A program made the translations under genes and the position numbers. The notes below the pieces were generated by a model. It searched no databases. It saw nothing but the letters and a program-made list of their open reading frames with translations, and had not been told where the DNA came from. A stretch of 64,000 nucleotides of DNA from NCBI RefSeq assembly GCF_000314995.1, contig NZ_BAEO01000027.1:62001-126000 (forward strand). The letters are read 5' to 3'. The stretch comes from Paraglaciecola arctica BSs20135 (GTDB lineage: Bacteria; Pseudomonadota; Gammaproteobacteria; Enterobacterales; Alteromonadaceae). This document shows, piece after piece, positions 36,184 through 46,094 of this stretch; position 1 is the first letter of the stretch; the number at the start of each line of letters is the position of its first letter.

Positions 36184-37467
36184 ATGAAACCAAGTATTAA
36201 GAAAGACCGATTTATCCCACTGAGAAAAACAGATTTGATCCAAGCCTGTTTAGATGATGGCCAATTGTCAGGTGAGCAACTCAGTCCATTTAAAACACTT
36301 TGTCAGCAGATCGTGAGTACCTTACATTTCGAATATCATCAAATTCTAGAAGAATTAAAAGATAGTTATGCACCTTTTGACCTTAATTCCGACACCTTAA
36401 CCGTTACTAAGTTAACTGATGATATTTTGCAGGCTAAGCAATCTAGCTTCACCTCTAGATTTACCCAAGTATTAAATGCGGCTAACTTCGAAAAAGTCAC
36501 AGATCAAGATCTACAAGAAGCGCTACAAGAAGAATCATTATTTAAGGTGAGGTTAGCGGTTGAATTTGAAGATTTTGAAGATGTAGTTTTTTATCGCCGT
36601 GGCGAATATCAACAAACCGAAACTATCAGTAAATTTTGGGGATTACGTAAACAAAAGATAACTTTCACCAACTACGACAAAGTTGCGGTGTACATTAAAT
36701 TTAAAGATGCAGATTATTTTAGCCAGACAAAAAGTAAAAAACTGAAGTTTAAGCAGGGCATTGCCGACCCAGGCTCTACCATAATTAAGCTCTTTCAGAA
36801 TGTACCTAAAGCCGATTTAGAAATGTTGTTCCCTAATAGTCAGGTGCGTATGAGAACGATCGATAAAGCCATAATAGGAGGTTCGGCATTAGTCGGGGGG
36901 GCGGTAGTCTTAGTGACTAAACTTGGCGCTTCGCTATTAGTATTAGCAGGACTTTTTAGTTATTGGCTGGGATTGACTAACCAAGAAGTGACGATTAACA
37001 CCCAGCAATTAATTGCTTTGGGGGTTGGGGCAGGGGTGTTAGGTGGTTTTATCTTTAAAGAGTGGAGTAAGTTTAAAAACCGAAAGTTGCGTTTTATGAA
37101 AGCCTTGGCAGATAACTTGTACTTTAAAAACTTAGATAACAACTCAGGTGTCTTTCATCATCTTATCGATTCTGCTGAAGAAGAAGAATGTAAAGAAGCT
37201 ATATTGGCTTATTATTTTCTTGTGGTTCAGGGGGCTTCTATGACAAGCGAACAACTGGACAATAAAATAGAACAGTGGTTTGCAGTACATTTTGATTTTC
37301 AAATTGATTTTGAAATCGCCGATGCTTTAGCTAAATTGCAACGATTTGGTATTATTAAATCTGCTGACGGTAAATATACGGCATTGCCAATAAAGGTCGC
37401 ACAATCGCAACTTGATGCTCAATGGGACGGAATATTTAACTTTTCCAATGCGCCATTGCCAGAATAA
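36184..37467 (+). CDS. DUF3754 (TMEM143-like) membrane protein
   Basis: 427 residues. A soluble N-terminal region (1-230) contains FYRRGEYQQTETISKFWGLRKQKITFTNYDKVAVYIKF. Two membrane helices follow at about 235-262 and 275-292, then a C-terminal region (LRFMKALADNLYFKNLDNNSGVFHHLIDSAEEEE). This order and the YFKNLDNN-type motif fit the DUF3754 family, also found in mitochondria as TMEM143. No biochemical role is established. It is probably monocistronic, 716 bp from nothing related on either side. Confidence 0.8.
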   Translation: MKPSIKKDRFIPLRKTDLIQACLDDGQLSGEQLSPFKTLCQQIVSTLHFEYHQILEELKDSYAPFDLNSDTLTVTKLTDDILQAKQSSFTSRFTQVLNAANFEKVTDQDLQEALQEESLFKVRLAVEFEDFEDVVFYRRGEYQQTETISKFWGLRKQKITFTNYDKVAVYIKFKDADYFSQTKSKKLKFKQGIADPGSTIIKLFQNVPKADLEMLFPNSQVRMRTIDKAIIGGSALVGGAVVLVTKLGASLLVLAGLFSYWLGLTNQEVTINTQQLIALGVGAGVLGGFIFKEWSKFKNRKLRFMKALADNLYFKNLDNNSGVFHHLIDSAEEEECKEAILAYYFLVVQGASMTSEQLDNKIEQWFAVHFDFQIDFEIADALAKLQRFGIIKSADGKYTALPIKVAQSQLDAQWDGIFNFSNAPLPE

Positions 37468-37566
37468 ATGAGGAATATCTATACAATAAAACTGTTTGTG
37501 CTAGTCGCATAAGACAAAAACACATGTCATTATATCTCCATAGGATTAATACAAGGAATAATCAGT

Positions 37567-40335
37567 ATGAAAGGTTTTAATTCAACGCAATTAAAATATG
37601 CATTAGCTGTTGTTGCATTAAGTGCGTTATCGAGTTGCGGTAAACAAACAAGCGACGAATATATAAAAGACGCGCAACAATATATTGCAGAAAATAAACC
37701 TGCTGCTGCTGTAGTTGCACTGAAAAATGCGGTGCAAGTTGAGCCGAAGTCAGCTCAAGCTCGATTTGAACTAGGGCAGCTTTATATTCAACAGAAGCAG
37801 TTTGAAAGTGCTGAGAAAGAGCTTAATCGTGCATTAGAATATGGTTTTGAAGCATCAAAAGTATTACCACTATTAACTCAAGCTTACCAGCAAACTGGTG
37901 CCTATTCAGCCATTAGTAAATTAGAACATAACGAAGGTGGTTTAACCTCGGTCGAACGAGCTGAAATCGGTTATTTCAAAGTGGTTGCATTGGCGCGCTT
38001 AAATAAATTAGATGAAGCGCGTTTATTGATTGAGGAATTGTCTGTAATTGAATCAAGTTCTGTTTTTAAAGGTCTGACGGCAGCTTATAAGCTGGTATTA
38101 GATAAAGAATATGAAACAGCCGCTGCAACTGTAACTGAGTTGCGTGAACAAGCGCCACAAAATGCAGAAGTACTGAAGTTATTAGCTCAGCTAAAATTGT
38201 CTCTTGGTGCACCAGATGAAGCTGCTGAAATATTTAAAGACTATGTTAAGTTTTACCCAGAAGACAAACAAACAACCTTTGTTTTGGCTAAATTATTGGT
38301 GGATATAGGTGATTTAGAAGCTGCTGATCCCTATATAGATGAACTTCTGTTACTCAATGATCAAAATGCCTTACTAAATCAATTGAAAGCTGCAACTTAT
38401 GCAAATAAAGGTGATTATGCTAATGCCCTTAAGCGTGCAGAAATAGCCATTACTGGTAATATTGATGAGCCGTCTCTACGCTTGATTGCAGGTTATTCAG
38501 CCTATCAAATACAAGATTATTCAAGTGCCAACCGCCATTTGACTTATATCGCGTCTTTATTACCAGATAATCACCCTGGTCTTAGATTACTTGCGGCGAG
38601 TCAATTGCAGTTAGGACTTACCTCAGAAGTGGGGGATGTGTTAGAGCGACTCGATCAACTCACTGATAAAGACGCCCCATTGTTTTCCAAGGCAAGTTAT
38701 CAACTGCTGCGGGGTGGTTTTGAAAAAGAAGCTAAAGCTTTGATAGAGAAATCTTCAGATATCAGCCGTACTGCTGAAGATTTAACACGTTTAGGACTAT
38801 TGCAGCTATCTCTGAACAACCTTGATGGCATTGTTAACTTAGAAGAGGCCGTTAGTAAGTCCCCTGAACTGGTGAGCGCACAGACTACTCTCGCAAAAGC
38901 ATACATAGTCACTAAGAAATATGATAAAGCCTTGGAACTAGCAGCTAAGTGGAAAATCACTAGCCCTGATGATGCAAAACCCTATCTGTTGGCTGGCGAT
39001 GTTTACACAAGGCAACAGAAATTTAATGAGGCAAAAGTAGAATTTGAAAAAGCGTCAGGGCTAGACAAAATTAGCCCCTCACCAAAATTAGCCATGGTTA
39101 ACTTAGCATTGGCACAAGAAGATGTGGCACAGGCTAGCCTGTTATTAGAGCAATTGTTACTTGAATATCCTGATAATGTCCCCGCATTGGCGACTTATTA
39201 TATGGTCAGTAAAAAAGCTAATAAGTTGTCATCAGGAATTGACAAAATCCAAGCTGCGTTTAACCGTGATCCTGCAAATATTACTACAAGGTTACTGCTA
39301 GCCCGTGTCCAAGTTGTCGAAAACAACTACCCAAAAGCTATTGAGTTATTAAACGCAATAAAAGATCAAAAAGACCTGCCACAAGCTTATTGGAAAACAT
39401 TAGGTCAAAGTTTGATTAAAACTAACCAACTGCGACCGGCTACTTTGCATTACGATGCATGGTTGGCAAAAGAACCCAATAATAAGGACGCTATTGTAGG
39501 TAAGTTATTATTACTCGACAGTCAGAATAAATTTGCAGAAGGTTCAAAATTGACCCAAGGATATCTTAACAATCGTGACGATGTTCAGATGCAGTTGTTG
39601 AATACTCACTTTCTCATTATGCAGGCGGATTATCCTGCTGCTCAAAAGGCGTATGATGCATTACCTGAGAATGTACTTGATTTACCCTTAAGCAAAGGTT
39701 TTCTGGCGCGTTTTCAATTACATAATAAACAGCCAGAATTGGCATTAGAAAATGCACTGATTGCTTACAATGCGGTGCCAAATATTAAAAATTTAATGTT
39801 ACTGGTGGCCACCTACGAAATATTACAACAACCAAACAAAAGCATAGAATTGCTTAAGCAACATCTTCAGAAGCAACCCACAGATTTGGCCGCAAAAATG
39901 TTACTGGCAGAAAGACAAATAGGTGATGATTTATCTGGGGCGATGGTTACTTATGAACTGGCTTTGCAACAAAACCCTAATAATTATATTGCCAGTAATA
40001 ACTTAGCCTATTTGCATTTACAAAAAGGTAATATTGATAAGGCTAAGGGTTATGGAGAAAAGGCAGTTGAACTCGAACCTAGTAACCCCGCGGCTTTGGA
40101 TACTCTAGCGCAAATATTTGTAGCGGAAAAAGACTACAATGAAGCGTTAAAATTATATGACCGAGCGATAACTGATGATATGCAAAATGAAGAAATCTAT
40201 CTCAATTATGTTGAAGCTCTGTTATTAGCGGATGATATGTTTTTAGCTAAACGCAAACTAAGTCAGCGTGAGATGAAACAGAAAGCATCAATTATTAGAG
40301 TCGCCCAGCTAAAGGCTGACTTTGGTATTGAGTAG
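37567..40335 (+). CDS. prsT: PEP-CTERM-type TPR-repeat lipoprotein (PrsT-like)
   Basis: 922 residues. A lipoprotein signal with lipobox LSALSSC (Cys about 24) is followed by about 20 tetratricopeptide repeats to the end, including clear N-P-x-N-Y units near the C-terminus (LQQNPNNYIASNNLAYLHLQKG). Composition and length match the PrsT TPR protein of exosortase/PEP-CTERM exopolysaccharide systems. No exosortase, sensor kinase PrsK or regulator PrsR is adjacent, so it may be an orphan or a distant member. It is followed at once by a terminator. Confidence 0.85.
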   Translation: MKGFNSTQLKYALAVVALSALSSCGKQTSDEYIKDAQQYIAENKPAAAVVALKNAVQVEPKSAQARFELGQLYIQQKQFESAEKELNRALEYGFEASKVLPLLTQAYQQTGAYSAISKLEHNEGGLTSVERAEIGYFKVVALARLNKLDEARLLIEELSVIESSSVFKGLTAAYKLVLDKEYETAAATVTELREQAPQNAEVLKLLAQLKLSLGAPDEAAEIFKDYVKFYPEDKQTTFVLAKLLVDIGDLEAADPYIDELLLLNDQNALLNQLKAATYANKGDYANALKRAEIAITGNIDEPSLRLIAGYSAYQIQDYSSANRHLTYIASLLPDNHPGLRLLAASQLQLGLTSEVGDVLERLDQLTDKDAPLFSKASYQLLRGGFEKEAKALIEKSSDISRTAEDLTRLGLLQLSLNNLDGIVNLEEAVSKSPELVSAQTTLAKAYIVTKKYDKALELAAKWKITSPDDAKPYLLAGDVYTRQQKFNEAKVEFEKASGLDKISPSPKLAMVNLALAQEDVAQASLLLEQLLLEYPDNVPALATYYMVSKKANKLSSGIDKIQAAFNRDPANITTRLLLARVQVVENNYPKAIELLNAIKDQKDLPQAYWKTLGQSLIKTNQLRPATLHYDAWLAKEPNNKDAIVGKLLLLDSQNKFAEGSKLTQGYLNNRDDVQMQLLNTHFLIMQADYPAAQKAYDALPENVLDLPLSKGFLARFQLHNKQPELALENALIAYNAVPNIKNLMLLVATYEILQQPNKSIELLKQHLQKQPTDLAAKMLLAERQIGDDLSGAMVTYELALQQNPNNYIASNNLAYLHLQKGNIDKAKGYGEKAVELEPSNPAALDTLAQIFVAEKDYNEALKLYDRAITDDMQNEEIYLNYVEALLLADDMFLAKRKLSQREMKQKASIIRVAQLKADFGIE

Positions 40336-40369
40336 TATTGACTAATAGTTAGGATTATATAATTTATTC

Positions 40370-40395
40370 AAAGGCCACGTTTTGTGGCCTTTTGT
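40370..40395 (+). terminator. rho-independent terminator after the PrsT-like gene
   Basis: A 9-bp stem AAAGGCCAC/GTGGCCTTT (40370-40378 with 40384-40392) with a 5-nt loop and T-rich tail on the plus strand, 35 bp after the stop. Confidence 0.85.
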
Positions 40396-40396
40396 T

Positions 40397-40664
40397 TATA
40401 CCATTCCGCATAAAGAAGTGACCTCTCAGCGAGATTTTAAAAGGACTTAATCAAGGCGCTTGAATGAAGTAATAGTTATTCTATTGCGAATTCGAGCAAC
40501 GCAGAGTAAGTCCTTTTAAAACTCGCCCTAAAGGGAAAGCACCAGCCATTCTTGCGCTTCGTTCTCACTACTTGAAAGGGATTAACCATTACTGCATAGT
40601 GACGCCTTACGCAAAAATGGCTGGTGCATTCTGAGTGGTCACTTCTTTATACGGATTGGTATTA
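40397..40664. repeat. 268-bp palindromic repeat element (MITE-like)
   Basis: The outer arms 40397-40429 and 40631-40664 are inverted copies (about 33 nt with three or four mismatches, core AAAGAAGTGACC). Inside are two further inverted pairs: 40429-40449 with 40507-40526 (about 20 nt, one indel) and 40539-40555 with 40611-40627 (17 nt, one mismatch). It could fold into a three-way cruciform. No open reading frame of useful size is inside. It fills most of the 489-bp gap between the PrsT-like and DUF1304 genes. I recall similar sequences in Alteromonadales intergenic regions. Confidence 0.75.
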
Positions 40665-40824
40665 TACAATCGAACAATTATTGGAGGTACCGAGGCAAAT
40701 TTTTACGGCAACCACACGCTATTGTGAAGATGGCCGTAATAAACAGCTGCAATAATAGTGGTACTGGACACTATGGCTTATCCCAAGCTCTGGTTAACTA
40801 GTCTGAGTTTGGGACAGCTATTAA

Positions 40825-41211
40825 TTAAGAGAAAAGACGTGCTTCACCCGCTTGGCGTCTCTTGGCTTTTAATATTAGCAATAACGTGATGAATCCAGGT
40901 AATGCTTGAATATATAAGATACTAACCTTGGCAGTGAGGCCACCAAAAATACCTGCAATAGTGATGCATATAAGTAGAAATACTTTTAGGCTTTGATTAC
41001 CACTGATTAAACCCCAAAGTAAACCAAAGCCTAAAAAGCTATTGTACAATCCCTGATTCATGGCCAATACTTCTGAAGATTGTGCAACCTCAGCCGTCAT
41101 TGAGAATATTTTTTGTCCTACAGGATGATTCCAGAAAAACATTTCTAGCACCATTATGCCTATATGTAACAGGGCGACTAAAAAGGTCATAAACCCAGCG
41201 AAAAACTTCAT
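40825..41211 (-). CDS. DUF1304 membrane protein
   Basis: 128 residues from the ATG at 41211 (AAGG 8 nt upstream); a longer frame to 41280 adds 23 residues with no family match. It has four membrane helices and begins with FVALLHIGIMVLEMFFW, typical of DUF1304 (helix 1 H-x-x-x-x-x-E-M-F-W). NQGLYNSFLGFGLLWGL in the centre is also a family hallmark. Function unknown. Confidence 0.88.
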   Translation of the reverse strand: MKFFAGFMTFLVALLHIGIMVLEMFFWNHPVGQKIFSMTAEVAQSSEVLAMNQGLYNSFLGFGLLWGLISGNQSLKVFLLICITIAGIFGGLTAKVSILYIQALPGFITLLLILKAKRRQAGEARLFS

Positions 41212-41317
41212 AGATATTACCTTGACTACTTTGCAACAGATATATTTTTTCATAGTGTGGTAAATCTGCCTAAGTTGCAAGGATTGCAGTTAAATCGCAG
41301 GCGAGTTGTTTTGGAAC

Positions 41318-41346
41318 AAAAAAAAAGCGCCGATAGGCGCTTTTTT
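41318..41346. terminator. rho-independent terminator at the end of the hfq-hfl operon
   Basis: An 11-bp stem (41321-41331 with 41336-41346) with a GATA loop and A/T-runs on both sides. It is 22 bp past hflC and can stop transcription from both strands. Confidence 0.88.
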
Positions 41347-41368
41347 GTATAACAATTTAGTAATTGGT

Positions 41369-42253
41369 TTATTTACCGCCTTTTTGACCCTTCATATAAC
41401 GGAAAAAGTCACTATCCGGTTCTACCACTAAGATGTCTTGTTTGCTGCTAAAGCTTTTCTTATAAGCATCCATACTACGCAAGAAGCTATAAAACTCAGG
41501 ATCTTTGGTGTAAGTCTCAGCATAAATCTGAGCCGCTTGAGCTTCACCTTCACCTCTAAGTTTACGCTGATTACGTTCTGCGTCAGCTAACATGACGGTA
41601 ATTTTGGCATCAATATCTGCTTTGATAAATTCAGCTTTTTCTTTACCTTCAGAGCGATGCTCTCTGGCTACCGCTTCACGTTCAGTTCGCATGCGTTGGA
41701 AAATATAGTTACGTACCTCTAATGGTAAATTGATTTGTTTAACGCGCACGTCAACAATTTTTATACCTAATTCATCTGAACTTGAAGAGGCTTGTTCCAT
41801 AGCTTCGTCCATTAATTCTGAACGTTCACCAGAAACAATTTGTGTAATAGTGCGGGTACCAAATTCAGAACGCAGACCATTATTCACTTTTTGTTGTAGC
41901 AGTATTTCCGCACTCGCTTTGATACCACCAGTTGCTAGATAGTACTTAGCGAAATCTTCGATTTTCCACTTAACATATAAGTCGACAATCAAATCTTTTT
42001 TCTCTGAGGTAACAAAACGATCTGGTATTTCATCCAAAGTTTGAATACGTGCATCAAGACTTACGACGCGATCAAAAAACGGCAATTTTAGGTGAAGGCC
42101 AGGTTCGAAAACCTTAGTATCACCGGTTTCGCTGTCTCTTTGTACTTTACCAAACTGAATAACGATGGCCTTGTTGCCTTCATCTACAACAAACAAAGAA
42201 CCAAATACAAGTAGGCCTAAGGCCACAATAATTAGTGCAATAAAATTTTTCAT
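41369..42253 (-). CDS. hflC: HflC, FtsH protease modulator
   Basis: 294 residues. It has an N-terminal membrane helix (about 4-22), then an SPFH/band-7 domain (LPFFDRVVSLDARIQTLDEIP, about 60-80), a coiled-coil rich in AEREAVAREHRSEGKEKAE, and a C-terminal YFSFLRSMDAYKKSF-type motif (EFYSFLRSMDAYKKSF). With HflK it builds a large periplasmic cage that limits FtsH proteolysis of membrane proteins. It starts 3 nt after hflK. Confidence 0.97.
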   Translation of the reverse strand: MKNFIALIIVALGLLVFGSLFVVDEGNKAIVIQFGKVQRDSETGDTKVFEPGLHLKLPFFDRVVSLDARIQTLDEIPDRFVTSEKKDLIVDLYVKWKIEDFAKYYLATGGIKASAEILLQQKVNNGLRSEFGTRTITQIVSGERSELMDEAMEQASSSSDELGIKIVDVRVKQINLPLEVRNYIFQRMRTEREAVAREHRSEGKEKAEFIKADIDAKITVMLADAERNQRKLRGEGEAQAAQIYAETYTKDPEFYSFLRSMDAYKKSFSSKQDILVVEPDSDFFRYMKGQKGGK

Positions 42254-42256
42254 GTC

Positions 42257-43414
42257 TTAGTTTCTCCCACTACGTGCGCCGCTACTGCGACTGCTTCTGG
42301 AGTTGTTGTCAACCGACTGAGTATCACTGTCTTGATTCCGTAAACCTTCTAACGTACTTCTATTATTGGCAGGAATAGTTGGACCCGATTGATTGCTCAA
42401 TATTTTTTCCAACGGTAAATACATCATGTTGCCAGTGCCTTTGGTATCCACCAAGATTTTGCTGGTATTACCATATACTTCTTCCATAGACTCAATATAG
42501 ATGCGACTACGAGTCACTTCTGGAGCTGCCTGGTATTGAGGTAATAACTCTTCAAAACGTGCGATTGCACCTTGAGCTTCTAATGTAACACGCTCTTTAT
42601 AGGCTTGAGCTTCTTGTGCCATACGGTTGACTTGTCCACGAGCTCTAGGCTCAATTTCACGAGAATAGGCTTGTGCTTCGTTGATAAAACGTTGTTCATC
42701 TTCTTGTGCTGCAATGGCATCATCAAAAGCTTCCTTCACTTCTTCTGGTGGTCTTGCATCCTTGAAGTTCATATCAACCACAGATATTCCCATGTCGTAT
42801 GACTCAATAATTCCAGTTAACTCATCCCGAACACTTTGTCTTGCTGCTTCACGACCACCTGTTAGCACGTCATCCATTTTAGAATGTCCGACAACATAAC
42901 GAATGGCACTATCAAACGCCTGACTCAAACTTTCTTCAGGGCTTGTGACCGCAAAGCTGTATTTATATGGTTCGAGGATGCGATATTGGACTTCCATCTC
43001 AACACGTACCACGTTTTCATCTTCAGTTAACATTGAACCAGACGAAGGCATAGAGCGGATCGTTTGCACATCTACAGGTTTAACTGTGTCAACAAAAGTC
43101 GGTTTCCAACGTAAGCCGGGATCAACAAAATGGCTAAATTCACCAAAACGCAACACTACGCCGCGCTCTGCTTCACGAATAGTATAAAAACCACTAAACA
43201 CCCAGACTATAACCAATATACCTAAAATTACGAGTGCACCTATACCACCAAGACTTTTACCTCCTGATGAGCCGCCACTACCTCCACCGCCAAACTTGCC
43301 AAATTTATTCATCAAGTTTTTGAATACCTCGTCTAAATCAGGTGGGCCTTGATCTCGGCCGCCCTTGTTTTTCCAAGGATCATTGTTGTTACCACCGGGC
43401 TCATTCCAAGCCAT
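42257..43414 (-). CDS. hflK: HflK, FtsH protease modulator
   Basis: 385 residues from the second of two adjacent ATGs, which has GGAG 7 nt upstream; the first ATG at 43417 is only 4 nt away. A Gly/Asn-rich cytoplasmic start (MAWNEPGGNNNDPW, as in E. coli), a membrane helix (about 58-78) and the band-7 domain follow, then a helical stretch and a disordered Ser-rich tail. It pairs with HflC. Confidence 0.96.
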   Translation of the reverse strand: MAWNEPGGNNNDPWKNKGGRDQGPPDLDEVFKNLMNKFGKFGGGGSGGSSGGKSLGGIGALVILGILVIVWVFSGFYTIREAERGVVLRFGEFSHFVDPGLRWKPTFVDTVKPVDVQTIRSMPSSGSMLTEDENVVRVEMEVQYRILEPYKYSFAVTSPEESLSQAFDSAIRYVVGHSKMDDVLTGGREAARQSVRDELTGIIESYDMGISVVDMNFKDARPPEEVKEAFDDAIAAQEDEQRFINEAQAYSREIEPRARGQVNRMAQEAQAYKERVTLEAQGAIARFEELLPQYQAAPEVTRSRIYIESMEEVYGNTSKILVDTKGTGNMMYLPLEKILSNQSGPTIPANNRSTLEGLRNQDSDTQSVDNNSRSSRSSGARSGRN

Positions 43415-43476
43415 CATTTCTCTCCAACTAGTTAATTCAATAAATAGGTCTATTGACCAATACGAGTTTCTTTAAA

Positions 43477-43509
43477 TTTGTTATTTGTTATTTGTTATTT
43501 GTTATTTGT
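43477..43509. repeat. heptanucleotide tandem repeat, TTTGTTA x 4 plus 5 nt
   Basis: Four perfect TTTGTTA copies and a partial fifth lie between the hflX stop (43512) and the hflK start. Simple repeats of this size are prone to slip, so the length may differ between strains. It does not lie in a coding frame. Confidence 0.9.
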
Positions 43510-43511
43510 CG

Positions 43512-44801
43512 CTAAATTTCTACAATATATGACTCTAAATCTACGTCGATACGTTTAATGAGTCTATTCCAATCACGCTGTTCCATACGCACATCGACTT
43601 GCCAATCGCCATTTTCGGCATAATCTTCTGAGGCAATACAGTTCATATCAAAAAACACACCACGTAAATTACTCTTATGTGGTGGTATTAATAAGCTATG
43701 TTGTACCATGTTTTTTGATAAACATTCAGTAATTGCGTTGAGCAGTAAATCAATACCAAGCCCTTGTTGGGCAGATATCCAAACGCGAATAGGCATGCCT
43801 GATTCGTCGCGATCTATTTTTGCATTAACGCCATCCATGCGATCAATTTTATTACACACCACTAACTGTTGGATCTCGTCAGCTTTTATCTCTTCAAGCA
43901 CTTCATTGACTTGTCCGATATTTTCTCGAAATTGCTCGTCAGAATAATCGACTACATGCAATAACAGGTTAGCTTGTTGGGTTTCTTGCAAAGTAGCTTT
44001 AAAGGCCGCTATGAGATCATGGGGGAGGTGACGAATAAAACCAACCGTATCGGCAAGAATCGCTGCGCCAACATCTTGTAACTGAATCTTTCTAAGCGTT
44101 GGATCAAGCGTAGCAAACAGTTGATCCGCTGCATAAACGGCAGAATCTGTCATAGTATTAAATAATGTTGATTTACCAGCATTAGTATATCCCACTAGCG
44201 AAACCGTTGGGATCTCTGCTCGAACTCTGGAACGGCGACCTTGTTCACGTTGTTTTTGTACTTTGTCGAGGCGGCGTTGGATTGCCTTAACTCTAGCTGC
44301 TAATAGTCGTCTATCAGTTTCAAGCTGACTTTCACCTGGACCACGTAGACCAATTCCACCTTTTTGTTTATCTAGGTGAGTCCAACCGCGAATTAACCGA
44401 GTGCTGATATGACGAAGTTGCGCTAACTCTACTTGTAACTTACCTTCGTGAGTTCGGGCACGTTGGGAAAAAATATCTAGAATAAGACCAGTACGGTCGA
44501 GTACCCGACATTGGCATAATTGTTCTAAATTACGTTCTTGAGAGGGAGATAAACTATGATTAAAAATTACCACATCAGCTTGCAAAGCCCTGACAGCATT
44601 GGCAATTTCTTCGGCTTTACCGCTTCCTACAAAATATCGAGCTTGTGGCGTCTGCCGAGATCCTGTGACTACATCTATGGCATTTACGCCAGCAGACGAA
44701 ACAAGCAATTGTAATTCTAATAAATCTTCTTTGCTATTTTCATCAGCAAAATCAATATGTACTAAAACAGCTTGTTCACCTGCTTCATAACGGTCAAACA
44801 A
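43512..44801 (-). CDS. hflX: ribosome-associated GTPase HflX
   Basis: 429 residues. The N-terminal HflX domain (1-190) starts MFDRYEAGEQAVLVHIDF, very like E. coli, and the start codon is TTG with AGGAG 6 nt upstream. The GTPase domain has VSLVGYTNAGKSTLFN (G1), DTVGFIRHLPHDL (G3) and NKID (G4). It splits stalled or stressed ribosomes. It lies 19 bp after hfq in the operon. Confidence 0.97.
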   Translation of the reverse strand: MFDRYEAGEQAVLVHIDFADENSKEDLLELQLLVSSAGVNAIDVVTGSRQTPQARYFVGSGKAEEIANAVRALQADVVIFNHSLSPSQERNLEQLCQCRVLDRTGLILDIFSQRARTHEGKLQVELAQLRHISTRLIRGWTHLDKQKGGIGLRGPGESQLETDRRLLAARVKAIQRRLDKVQKQREQGRRSRVRAEIPTVSLVGYTNAGKSTLFNTMTDSAVYAADQLFATLDPTLRKIQLQDVGAAILADTVGFIRHLPHDLIAAFKATLQETQQANLLLHVVDYSDEQFRENIGQVNEVLEEIKADEIQQLVVCNKIDRMDGVNAKIDRDESGMPIRVWISAQQGLGIDLLLNAITECLSKNMVQHSLLIPPHKSNLRGVFFDMNCIASEDYAENGDWQVDVRMEQRDWNRLIKRIDVDLESYIVEI

Positions 44802-44820
44802 TCAGTTCTCCTAAAACCAT

Positions 44821-45066
44821 CTAGTTTTCGTCTACTTCCGATTGACCAGCAGTTGGCATTGGGATTGCGCGTGATGGGACAACGGTAGAGATTGCGTGTT
44901 TATAAACCATTTGGCTTACAGTGTTTTTAAGTAAAATTACAAACTGATCAAAGGACTCAACTTGCCCTTGTAGTTTAATACCGTTTACTAGATAAATGGA
45001 TACAGGAATACGCTCTTTACGCAGCGTATTGAGGAATGGGTCTTGTAATGATTGCCCTTTTGCCAT
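44821..45066 (-). CDS. hfq: RNA chaperone Hfq
   Basis: 81 residues from the ATG at 45066 (AAGGA upstream), giving the universal start [13 protein letters not shown]. The Sm1 motif is [21 protein letters not shown] and the Sm2 motif [11 protein letters not shown]; Lys and His residues of the proximal and distal RNA faces are kept. It is a hexameric matchmaker for small RNAs. The C-terminal tail is short (about 16 residues), unlike the long tail in E. coli. Confidence 0.98.
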   Translation of the reverse strand: MAKGQSLQDPFLNTLRKERIPVSIYLVNGIKLQGQVESFDQFVILLKNTVSQMVYKHAISTVVPSRAIPMPTAGQSEVDEN

Positions 45067-45140
45067 GTTCAATCCTTTTTTATTATAAAATTACCCTAAA
45101 TCGGGATTATACAGTAAAAAATATAGCTGTATAGACCGCA

Positions 45141-46094
45141 TTAGGATTGAAATTTACTCTGTCTAATGACTTTCGACAAATTGTTTGACGAAAATGTATC
45201 TAAGGGGTGAATATTTTCCCAACTTCTTAACCAAGTCAATTGCCTTTTGGCTAACTGCCGAGTCGCGGCAATTGACTTTTCACGCATTTCATTAAAATCA
45301 TAATCACCATCTAGGTACTGCCACATTTGCCGGTATCCGACACATCTGATAGAAGGTAAGTTCAAATGTAGATCACCTCTATCTTTTAATTTTTCTACTT
45401 CGGCCTGAAACCCTGTATCGACCATCAATTGAAAACGCTGAGCAATGCGTTGATGTAATACCTTGCGATCATCCGGTGCAATACAAAATTGTTTTACATT
45501 ATAGGGTATGGGGGCGGATTTAGTAGCCATCAAGTCTGTCATTGAGCGATTTGTTAGAAGATAAACTTCTAAGGCTCGAATTAATCGTTGCGGATCATTG
45601 GGGTGAATACGTTTAGCAGAGGTAGGATCGATTAGCTCTAATTGTTGGTGCAATACTTGCCAACCGGACTCCTCGGCTTTTGCTTCTATCGCTTTTCTAA
45701 CGTTTTGATCTGACTCTGGTAATGGCGAAAGCCCATCTAGCAAGGCTTTGTAATACATCATAGTGCCACCAACCAATAATGGGATATTGCCCCGTGATGT
45801 AATGTCTTGCATTGCTATCAGCGCATCTTTACGAAATTCGGCTACAGAATAACTTTGTGCGGGATCTAAGATATCTATAAGCAGATGCGGGGCTTTTTTT
45901 AATTCCGCAGCGCTTGGCTTAGCCGTGCCTATGTCCATACCTCGATAGATCAACGCAGAGTCGACACTTATTATTTCGCAAGGCAGGTTTTCGCAAAGTT
46001 CAATCGCAAGGTCGGTTTTTCCTGACGCAGTGGGCCCCATCAAAAATAATGCAGGTGGCAAGCTAGTTGTGTCTTTGTTCAAAATATCATTCAT
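45141..46094 (-). CDS. miaA: tRNA dimethylallyltransferase MiaA
   Basis: 317 residues. It has the P-loop [13 protein letters not shown] (about 18-30), the [16 protein letters not shown] substrate-binding stretch, [13 protein letters not shown] and RCVGYRQMW. It prenylates A37 of tRNAs reading UNN codons. Its start overlaps the mutL stop by 8 nt, so translation is probably coupled. Confidence 0.97.
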   Translation of the reverse strand: MNDILNKDTTSLPPALFLMGPTASGKTDLAIELCENLPCEIISVDSALIYRGMDIGTAKPSAAELKKAPHLLIDILDPAQSYSVAEFRKDALIAMQDITSRGNIPLLVGGTMMYYKALLDGLSPLPESDQNVRKAIEAKAEESGWQVLHQQLELIDPTSAKRIHPNDPQRLIRALEVYLLTNRSMTDLMATKSAPIPYNVKQFCIAPDDRKVLHQRIAQRFQLMVDTGFQAEVEKLKDRGDLHLNLPSIRCVGYRQMWQYLDGDYDFNEMREKSIAATRQLAKRQLTWLRSWENIHPLDTFSSNNLSKVIRQSKFQS

